From: Mariprofundaceae bacterium
Lineage (GTDB): Bacteria; Pseudomonadota; Zetaproteobacteria; Mariprofundales; Mariprofundaceae
Reading direction: 5' to 3'
Assembly: GCA_030950905.1 (NCBI GenBank)
Contig: JAUZQQ010000019.1
Location: 1 to 40,724 of the forward strand
DNA: 40,724 nt
Part shown: positions 35,695 through 40,724 of the stretch, piece by piece
Layout of the letters: every line of letters starts with the position of its first letter
Numbering within the stretch: position 1 is the first letter of the stretch
Notes under the pieces: generated by a model
Database searches by the model: none
Told to the model about the DNA's origin: nothing
The model's input: the letters and a program-made list of their open reading frames with translations, nothing else
Position numbers and translations under genes: made by a program

Positions 35695-36204
35695 TTAGAG
35701 GGGTGCTTTATTGTGCTGTCTTGGCTGCTCGAAAGGTTCGTGATCCAACAATGACTGCCAAAGAACAAGCGAAGCACATACGGCAAGTGTCACCCCTATA
35801 CTTAAGAGTAAATAATCATTGTTAGGGTTGGCTAACTGCTGACCCATGGGTAAAAAAATAAGCATCGCAGGCAACAACAAAGCCAAACGAGTCCAGCGAA
35901 CCGATTGTTTTAACAAAACACAGGCAGCACCGGGAACAGAAAGCAAGGCAAACAGGGTTAATGCAATCCAATGGTTCTCTGGGTCAACCATGGTTAAACG
36001 ATCCATGATAGAGGCATTACTGCCGCCCATTCGCACATCAAATGCCGCAGCCAAGATTAGCAACAAGCAGCCAAGCAAAGACCATAAAACCCAGCCAAGC
36101 CAACGCTTGCGACGCACGACGTGATTAACCCATACGCCATTGCCTATCACATACATCAACCCCGCAAAAAAAATTCCCCATGGGGCAAATTCAAAATTAA
36201 TCAC
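35695..36204 (-). CDS. Small polytopic membrane protein, unknown function
   Basis: 169 aa from a GTG at 36204, chosen because TTGGAG stands 6 bases before it; the track start (TTG 36216) lies inside that ribosome site. There are about five hydrophobic spans (for example WGIFFAGLMYVIGNGVWV and WVLWSLLGCLLLILAAAF) and a short polar C-terminus. I do not recognise the family. It probably forms an operon with fieF. Confidence 0.7.
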   Translation of the reverse strand: MINFEFAPWGIFFAGLMYVIGNGVWVNHVVRRKRWLGWVLWSLLGCLLLILAAAFDVRMGGSNASIMDRLTMVDPENHWIALTLFALLSVPGAACVLLKQSVRWTRLALLLPAMLIFLPMGQQLANPNNDYLLLSIGVTLAVCASLVLWQSLLDHEPFEQPRQHNKAPL

Positions 36205-36302
36205 TGGCAACTCCAAGAATACAATAAATTGTAATTATTTGTTTCATAACTGGTTTGTTTCATCATGGGGCTTTTGTTTTATATGCTTGAGAGAAAAAGC
36301 CA

Positions 36303-36779
36303 TTAGGGGCTTACATGCTTGAGCCATACTTGCCACTCGGGGTCTTCTAAGCCAAAAAGCTCGGGGAATTCTTGATACAGCCAACCTTCATAAACAATAT
36401 GTTCGTGTTTGAATATGCGCACAAAAGCTGCAGGGTTATTGACGCTTTGGTCTTCAATATAACCTGCTGCACCAACACGCAAATATTGCGACACACCCAA
36501 CAGTTCAATCGTTAAATTGCGATGCTTAACAGAAACATCCTTTGTTAGGTGGTATGACCATGTTTGCGCACGGCTTTTACTCAAAAGCATGATGTCTATG
36601 GCCATGCCCTCTTTTTCAGCCCAGTCAGGCATGGTTTTATCCAGTGCTGATGTTGTATGCTGGTCATTGCTCGGCTGCATAGGGATCATCCACTCAATTT
36701 GGGTGACATTATCATTTTCGCAGGAAGACAATAAAAACAATGCGAAAAAAAGAAAGATAGTACGACCCAAAAAACTCAA
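36303..36779 (-). CDS. DUF2155-like lipoprotein
   Basis: 158 aa. FLFFALFLLSSC is a lipoprotein signal with a lipobox ending LSSC. The mature protein has a beta-rich region (DVSVKHRNLTIELLGVSQYL) followed by HIVYEGWLYQEFPELFGLEDPEWQVWLKHV. This fits the DUF2155 pattern (GWMF...P.L...EHP.YDVWL). The function of the family is unknown. The start appears to be TTG at 36779, after AGGGGTG. It is the likely first gene of a cluster with the membrane protein and fieF. Confidence 0.72.
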   Translation of the reverse strand: MSFLGRTIFLFFALFLLSSCENDNVTQIEWMIPMQPSNDQHTTSALDKTMPDWAEKEGMAIDIMLLSKSRAQTWSYHLTKDVSVKHRNLTIELLGVSQYLRVGAAGYIEDQSVNNPAAFVRIFKHEHIVYEGWLYQEFPELFGLEDPEWQVWLKHVSP

Positions 36780-36847
36780 AGAAGCACCCCTTTATTTTAT
36801 TCTCAAGATTGTAAATTCAAGATGTAAATTTAATAAGACGCAGAACC

Positions 36848-36876
36848 TTAGCCAATTAAATTGAAAATACTATAAG
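36848..36876 (+). promoter_or_regulatory. Candidate sigma70 promoter for mtnA-prmC
   Basis: TTAGCC, a 17-base spacer and TATAAG (five of six -10 bases) lie about 100 bases before the mtnA ATG, in the divergent gap with the DUF2155 gene. Confidence 0.42.
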
Positions 36877-36974
36877 TGTTGCGATCGCCTCCGTTGTGCA
36901 GCAATAGAAGCAAAAAAACTAGGGGATGGTAGCGTCGCTTTATAGTGGATCTCAATTCAAGGACAGTACAAACG

Positions 36975-37994
36975 ATGAATATAGGTGGAAAACACTGCCG
37001 CGCAGTGGCGTGGAATGCTGCATCAAAATGCCCCCGATGGTTAAATCAATGCGCGCTTCCTTTTGCTGTAATATGGCGAGAGTCATGCAAGCCAGAAGTC
37101 ATTGCACAGGCCATTGAAACTATGGAGGTGCGCGGTGCGCCTTGTATTGGGGCTTTTGCGGCATTTGGGCTGGCACTGGCTTATGCAAAACACCCCAACG
37201 ATTTTATAAATCACTGGCTTCCCCGCTTTCGGGCAACGCGTCCTACGGCGGTTAATTTATTTCATGCCTGTGATTACATGGAAGCATTTGCCCGTAGCCA
37301 TACAGCAACACCCCAGACCATGGTGGAAGCAGCATGTCATTATGCGGATCAAGAAGTAGCATCCAACCGTGCCATAGGCACGCATCTGGCTGAAAAATTA
37401 GCTGTCGGTGAACGGCGTATTTTAACCCATTGTAATGCTGGATGGTTGGCTGCTGTTGACTGGGGAACGGCATTGTCAGGTATTTACCAATTGCATCGCC
37501 AAGGTGAAAAACCTTTTGTCTGGGTTGATGAAACCCGCCCTAGGTTGCAAGGCGCACGTTTAACCGCATGGGAGTTGATGCAAGAAGGTGTGGATTGCTG
37601 CCTACAAGCCGATGTCGCTGCGGCATGGATGATGGCACAGGGCAAGGTTGATGCCATTGTAACAGGGGCAGATCGTATTGCTGCCAATGGTGATGTGGCG
37701 AATAAAATCGGTACCTATGCGTTGGCATTGGCAGCCAAAGCACATGGTATTCCTTTTTATATTGCCGCTCCGCGTAGTACCATGGATGCTGATTGTGCCC
37801 ATGGGCAAGCTATTCCTATAGAACAACGCAGTGATTACGAAGTGACCCACGCACAGGTTTTAAACAGCGAAGGGAATATTGAAGAGGCGATGATTGCCGC
37901 CCCAGGTATTTGTGCCAACAACCCCGCTTTTGATGTTACCCCCTACGATTATATTACGGCTATTGTTTGTGAAGATGGAATCTGGGAGCCTTGA
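36975..37994 (+). CDS. mtnA: Methylthioribose-1-phosphate isomerase
   Basis: 339 aa from ATG 36975, with AAGGA about 10 bases upstream; the track uses a GTG 30 bases earlier. METVEVRGAP-type sequence (TMEVRGAPCIGAFAAFG), ILTHCNAGWLA (catalytic Cys) and TGADRIAANGDVANKIGTY (catalytic Asp) identify it. It isomerises 5-methylthioribose-1-phosphate to the ribulose form in methionine salvage. Other salvage genes are not in the window. prmC follows after 5 bases. Confidence 0.95.
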   Translation: MNIGGKHCRAVAWNAASKCPRWLNQCALPFAVIWRESCKPEVIAQAIETMEVRGAPCIGAFAAFGLALAYAKHPNDFINHWLPRFRATRPTAVNLFHACDYMEAFARSHTATPQTMVEAACHYADQEVASNRAIGTHLAEKLAVGERRILTHCNAGWLAAVDWGTALSGIYQLHRQGEKPFVWVDETRPRLQGARLTAWELMQEGVDCCLQADVAAAWMMAQGKVDAIVTGADRIAANGDVANKIGTYALALAAKAHGIPFYIAAPRSTMDADCAHGQAIPIEQRSDYEVTHAQVLNSEGNIEEAMIAAPGICANNPAFDVTPYDYITAIVCEDGIWEP

Positions 37995-37999
37995 TTTAA

Positions 38000-38881
38000 G
38001 TGCCGTCATCAACCATAAAAGAAACATTACAAGAAGCAGTCACGTTGCTGCGAAAGGCGGGCTGTGAGTCACCACGCTTGGATGCAGAAGTATTATGGAT
38101 GCATGTTAGTGGACAATCCAAAACCGAAACAATCATGGCGGCCTATGAAGCAGTGCCATTAAAAAACAAACAGCTATACATGGCTTCTATAAAACGCCGC
38201 TGCTTGCGCGAGCCTGTGGCCTATATTACCGGCAAAAAAGAATTTTGGAGCCGTTCTTTTATGGTTAATGCTGATGTGTTGATCCCTAGGCCTGAAACAG
38301 AACATATGATTGAATGGGTGCTTGGGCATTACCCACAACAAGATCATGCTTGGTATTTTGCCGATGTCGGAACAGGGTCAGGCTGTATCGCTGTGACGTT
38401 GGCATGTGAATACCCGAAATCACGCATCCTTGCCTGTGATATATCCCTTGCTGCGATTGAGACTGCGAGGTCAAACGCGATTTATCATGGTGTCGAAGAC
38501 CGTATAGATTTTGTTGTGTCTGATTTGTTGTTGGGCTATGCAGAACCCGCCTTGTTTGATGCCATTATCTCTAACCCGCCTTATGTTAGTGCAGAAGAAA
38601 TGCATCAATTGCCACCTGATCTGGCATACGAGCCTAAAGCTGCATTAACCGATCATGGGGATGGTCTTCAATGTATGCGCAAGCTATTAAATCAATCTAT
38701 TTTGTTGCTGAAAAACAAGGGTCATTTATGTGTTGAAACAGGGCCTTGTGGTTATATAAAAACACCCCCCCCTCCCATAACATTGCAATCAACATACCGT
38801 GATTTAGCGGGGCATCTTCGGGGTGCAGTGTATTGTTGTAGGAGAGTAGATCAGACTGGACAAATGGACATTTTGAAATGA
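38000..38881 (+). CDS. prmC: Release factor glutamine methyltransferase
   Basis: 293 aa starting at GTG 38000. LDAEVLWMHV and REPVAYITGKKEFW belong to the N-terminal domain. VLIPRPETEHMIEW, ADVGTGSGCIAV and ISNPPYVS are the SAM-binding and catalytic NPPY motifs. It methylates the GGQ glutamine of release factors RF1/RF2. The segment after HLCVETG is odd: GPCGYIKTPPPPITLQ replaces the usual helix and is encoded over a run of eight C before the normal RDLAGHLRG ending. prfA is not next to it here. Confidence 0.94.
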   Translation: MPSSTIKETLQEAVTLLRKAGCESPRLDAEVLWMHVSGQSKTETIMAAYEAVPLKNKQLYMASIKRRCLREPVAYITGKKEFWSRSFMVNADVLIPRPETEHMIEWVLGHYPQQDHAWYFADVGTGSGCIAVTLACEYPKSRILACDISLAAIETARSNAIYHGVEDRIDFVVSDLLLGYAEPALFDAIISNPPYVSAEEMHQLPPDLAYEPKAALTDHGDGLQCMRKLLNQSILLLKNKGHLCVETGPCGYIKTPPPPITLQSTYRDLAGHLRGAVYCCRRVDQTGQMDILK

Positions 38882-38893
38882 CTTGTTCGGTTG

Positions 38894-39010
38894 GGCTCCC
38901 TTTTAAGACGGGACAAGCCCATGTGTGAAATTACAGAAAACAAATTCCGTCATTCTCGCGAAGGCGGGAATGACGCGTGTTTTGCTTTGTCCCGCCTTAA
39001 AAGGGAAGCC
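38894..39010. repeat. Nested inverted repeats (MITE/REP-like element)
   Basis: Outer arms of about 23 bases (left GGCTCCCTTTTAAGACGGG.., right ..CCCGCCTTAAAAGGGAAGCC) are inverted with one mismatch and one indel. Near the centre (38948-38975) is a separate hairpin, CGTCATTCTCGC / GCGGGAATGACG, with a GAAG loop, of a kind common as dispersed repeats in proteobacteria. The small ORF 38891-39076 in the track is made of this element and is not believed. It directly follows prmC and may end its transcript. Confidence 0.7.
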
Positions 39011-39086
39011 AAACATATTTCAGAATCATTGCACCACTATCGCAAATATGCTTTGCGATATAGGCTGAACATTTGAGGGAATTACT

Positions 39087-39245
39087 TTGACAGAGTTGAG
39101 TATTGGCAAACAAAAGCACCTGGTTTTGTCGCCATTAACAGATGTTCAGCAGAAAATTTTAAGCCTTGCAGGCATGCCTTTTGAGATATATGCCATGCTG
39201 ACAGGGTCTTTCTCTGAACTCCTTCCAAAAATGCGCGAACGGTGA
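39087..39245 (+). CDS. Small ORF, possibly a fragment of a mobile-element gene
   Basis: 52 aa beginning at a TTG with GAGGG 8 bases upstream; absent from the track because of its size. It reads MTELSIGKQKHLVLSPLTDV..., then QQKILSLAGMPFEIYAML, and looks like protein-coding sequence rather than noise. I do not recognise it. Its place beside a RAYT gene and broken genes suggests the C-terminal remnant of a mobile-element protein. Confidence 0.4.
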   Translation: MTELSIGKQKHLVLSPLTDVQQKILSLAGMPFEIYAMLTGSFSELLPKMRER

Positions 39246-39315
39246 ATTCAAAAACTAGAGATACGCTTTTACCAAAGTTAATCAGCGGGCAAGTGAGAGT
39301 AGAAGGGAAAGCATC

Positions 39316-39978
39316 ATGCCCCAACACCATACGCCCCATGTAGGGGCATCCCTTGTGGATGCCCATTTCACAATGAACAATCCCAATCAATGGGAAACGG
39401 CATTGCGGACTATCCCTACGGTAACATCGCAAACCAACGCGCAACCACAACGGAAATCCATTCGTTTGAAGGGATATGATTATTCGCAGGCAGGCGCATA
39501 TTTTATCACCATTTGTACAAAAAACCGTGTGCATTTATTCGGTGAAATTATCAATGGAGAAATGATGCCCAATGATGCGGGGGTGATGTTAGAAAACCAA
39601 TGGGTGGGATTACAGCAACGATTTCATACCATTCAACTGCATGAATACAGTGTGATGCCTAATCATTTTCATGGCATTATTACAATCCAGCGGGCAACCA
39701 CAAGGGTTGCCCCTACGCTGGGTGATATGGTCGGGGCATTCAAATCATTATCGACTTATGCGTATATTCAGGGTGTAAAACAATCAGGGTGGGCGCGATT
39801 TCAACAAACACTATGGCAGCGCAATTATTGGGAACATATTATCCGTAACGCACAGGTATTTGAAAAAATCAGCCAATATATACGAAATAATCCTGCGCAA
39901 TGGCAATATGACCAATTAAATTCCCGTAGGGGCAACCCTTGTGGTTGCCCAAATCATCAAGAGGAATGGATGACATGA
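39316..39978 (+). CDS. REP-associated tyrosine transposase (RAYT, Y1/HUH-like)
   Basis: 220 aa. SIRLKGYDYSQAGAYFITICTKNRVHLFG is the family start, MPNHFHGII provides the metal-binding HxH motif, and QYIRNNPAQW supplies the catalytic Tyr. RAYTs cut and move REP hairpins as single-stranded DNA. The ATG at 39316 has AGAAGGG about 9 bases upstream; ATG 39373 has none. Unusually, three GTAG-led REP hairpins lie inside the frame. They encode HVGASLVDAH near the N-terminus, RATTRVAPT in the middle and RRGNPCGCP at the C-terminus. The stop shares ATGA with the next fragment. Confidence 0.92.
   Translation: MPQHHTPHVGASLVDAHFTMNNPNQWETALRTIPTVTSQTNAQPQRKSIRLKGYDYSQAGAYFITICTKNRVHLFGEIINGEMMPNDAGVMLENQWVGLQQRFHTIQLHEYSVMPNHFHGIITIQRATTRVAPTLGDMVGAFKSLSTYAYIQGVKQSGWARFQQTLWQRNYWEHIIRNAQVFEKISQYIRNNPAQWQYDQLNSRRGNPCGCPNHQEEWMT
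39340..39364 (+). repeat. REP hairpin copy 1 (inside the RAYT N-terminus)
   Basis: GTAG followed by the stem GGGCATCC, loop CTTGT, then GGATGCCC. It differs from copies 2 and 3 at one compensated base pair (A-T for the inner pair), so the pairing is preserved. Confidence 0.85.
39692..39717 (-). repeat. REP hairpin copy 2 (inverted, mid-RAYT)
   Basis: An exact reverse complement of copy 3, including the CGTAG foot. It has an 8-bp stem (GGGCAACC/GGTTGCCC) and a 5-base loop. It is in frame and adds RATTRVAPT to the protein. Confidence 0.88.
39925..39950 (+). repeat. REP hairpin copy 3 (RAYT C-terminus)
   Basis: CGTAG, stem GGGCAACC, loop CTTGT, stem GGTTGCCC. It is the same orientation as copy 1 and opposite to copy 2, and lies 28 bases before the RAYT stop. 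Confidence 0.88.
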
Positions 39979-40211
39979 CCTATCCCCCACCTTTTTCCAT
40001 CACCACCGAAAGCATTGATTTCATCAGTGAGCAGGTTGGCTTTGTACAACGGTATTTTCTTGATGCCCCTGTAAATTTCAATACGAAACCGTACATCGAC
40101 CAAGTAAGCGACTATGTGAGCGACCAAGTGGAAAGTTCAGTATGTAGGTATTTCCGACATGTTGGGGTAGACGGGCTAAAAAGCTGTGGTTTCTATTTTG
40201 GAAACAACTGA
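39975..40211 (+). pseudogene. Fic-family protein fragment
   Basis: 78 aa from ATG 39975, with GAGGA 9 bases upstream and sharing ATGA with the RAYT stop. MTYPPPFSITTESIDFISE resembles the N-terminus of Fic/DOC-family AMPylating enzymes. The sequence then jumps to VSDYVSDQVESSV, a DQVSDQV-type linker found late in such proteins or in related helicase-like proteins. The Fic core motif (HPFxxGNGR) is absent, so the catalytic part has been lost. Probably a relic. Confidence 0.5.
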
Positions 40212-40240
40212 AATGTGCATAGTAAGTGGTGGGGATAAAG

Positions 40241-40606
40241 ATGAGTGATTTAACTGAAGATGATGTTGAACAAAACTTAATCGACCTACTGCAAGAGCAG
40301 GGGTATACCTACTTCAATGATTCAACCATTAACCCGACAAGTGATAATCCACAACGTGATGCCTTTGATAGTGTTGTATTAGAAAAGCAATTTCATGCTT
40401 CGCTCAGGAAGCTGAACCCTGACCTGCCAGAGCCAGCTTTGCATGAAGCTTTCCAGCATGTGCTGCACCTTGGCACCAATGACATCATGACCAATAATGA
40501 GAAGTTTCATCAAATGCTTAGTCCGGGTCAGCAATTGGTAGTCCGGGTCAGTGTTGACAATTGGGTGTTTTTGTCCGGGTCAGGAGATATTGATTGCCGT
40601 TTGTAA
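40241..40606 (+). pseudogene. N-terminal fragment of type I restriction enzyme HsdR
   Basis: 121 aa from ATG 40241; a full HsdR is about 1000. LTEDDVEQNLIDLLQEQGYTYF and ALHEAFQHVLHL match the N-terminal region of type I restriction R subunits. The homology ends at about residue 93 (HQMLSPG), exactly where the GTCCGGGTCAG repeats begin, and a stop follows. The nuclease and helicase domains are missing, and no hsdM or hsdS is visible. Confidence 0.75.
40521..40583. repeat. Three direct copies of GTCCGGGTCAG
   Basis: GTCCGGGTCAG occurs at 40521, 40541 and 40573. The spacers both contain CAATTG. The cluster sits precisely at the break in hsdR and just before an HTH-like ORF. Confidence 0.8.
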
Positions 40607-40724
40607 TGAGTTTGGCGTGAAACGTTCTTTGATATACGAACCGGGAAATGGCAAGCCATGTTCAGAGCTCAGGGCTATGGCAGCTTTGATTATTCAGGAT
40701 TATGAGGATATTACGCTTTCGGCG
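40551..40724 (+). CDS. Partial HTH ORF, possibly the C-terminus of a RAYT or DnaA-like domain (runs off the window)
   Basis: This open frame continues past the window edge. It has stop codons upstream (TAG at 40539) and possible starts at GTG 40551 or TTG 40590, the latter after AGGAG. ILIAVCNEFGVKRSLIY and ELRAMAALIIQDYEDITLS resemble the DnaA-type helix-turn-helix at the C-terminus of many RAYT/REP transposases (VCxxFGV...RxxAxxLxxxxxxLxLxE). It has no N-terminal catalytic part here. It may be a remnant or the start of a small gene. Confidence 0.45.
   Translation, partial: MLTIGCFCPGQEILIAVCNEFGVKRSLIYEPGNGKPCSELRAMAALIIQDYEDITLSA

Noticed and set aside
36880-36900. GCGATCGC octamer (HIP1-like)
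   Set aside because: A single copy only; in the genomes where it matters it is highly repeated.
38891-39076. 61-aa ORF after prmC
   Set aside because: It consists of the nested inverted repeats (SREGGNDA is the usual translation of such a repeat).
39082-39534. 150-aa minus-strand ORF
   Set aside because: It is antisense to the RAYT start and the small ORF, has no family features, and depends on the REP sequence being open on both strands.

Overview
The window reads like the chromosome of a Gram-negative bacterium of moderate-to-low GC. It is probably a neutrophilic iron oxidiser of the Zetaproteobacteria (Mariprofundus/Ghiorsea-like). The lineage is an inference from two things. A Cyc2-type fused monoheme cytochrome-porin with the AxPxFARQT...CxxCH...PxL signature sits at the left edge. 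The lipid A genes use LpxI rather than the LpxH usual in beta- and gammaproteobacteria.

Layout. 1-3.3 kb: the 3' part of cyc2 with a strong terminator, then a TPR-sulfotransferase gene. 3.1-4.8 kb: a repeat-rich accessory patch with a REP-like hairpin, an Rpn/PDDEXK-type gene, a transposase remnant and the stump of a membrane protein gene. 4.8-7.3 kb: a type I/bacteriocin-export-like ABC transporter, divergent from a tiny Ala/Thr-rich ORF. 7.3-19.5 kb: mostly plus-strand housekeeping and envelope genes. These are an LPS-type glycosyltransferase, an unknown secreted protein, a Csd6/Pgp2-like L,D-peptidase, a DUF484/degenerate GGDEF protein, an SDR, a DUF4126 protein, an NAD-binding epimerase-like protein, a GT-C-like membrane protein, a flavodoxin, a YgiQ radical SAM enzyme and BioD. 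ribD is on the opposite strand. 19.5-20.1 kb: an internally deleted Rpn-family pseudogene.

20.1-34.6 kb is one long minus-strand superoperon: rpsB-tsf-pyrH-frr-uppS-cdsA-dxr-rseP-bamA-skp-lpxD-fabZ-lpxA-lpxI-lpxB. It links translation, isoprenoid and phospholipid precursors, outer-membrane protein assembly and lipid A synthesis. Many stop and start codons overlap (ATGA or TGATG). 34.7-36.8 kb: a FieF-like metal efflux protein, a small membrane protein and a DUF2155 lipoprotein. 37.0-38.9 kb: mtnA and prmC.

38.9-40.7 kb is a second accessory patch. It holds nested inverted repeats, a REP-associated tyrosine transposase (RAYT) whose coding sequence contains three GTAG-led REP hairpins, and fragments of Fic and HsdR genes. 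It ends with the C-terminal HTH-like piece of what may be a second RAYT. The best candidates for something not routinely described are the RAYT gene built around its own REP sequences, and the Ala/Thr-rich micro-ORF facing the export ABC transporter. I saw no tRNA, rRNA or CRISPR array. The window ends inside genes on both sides.
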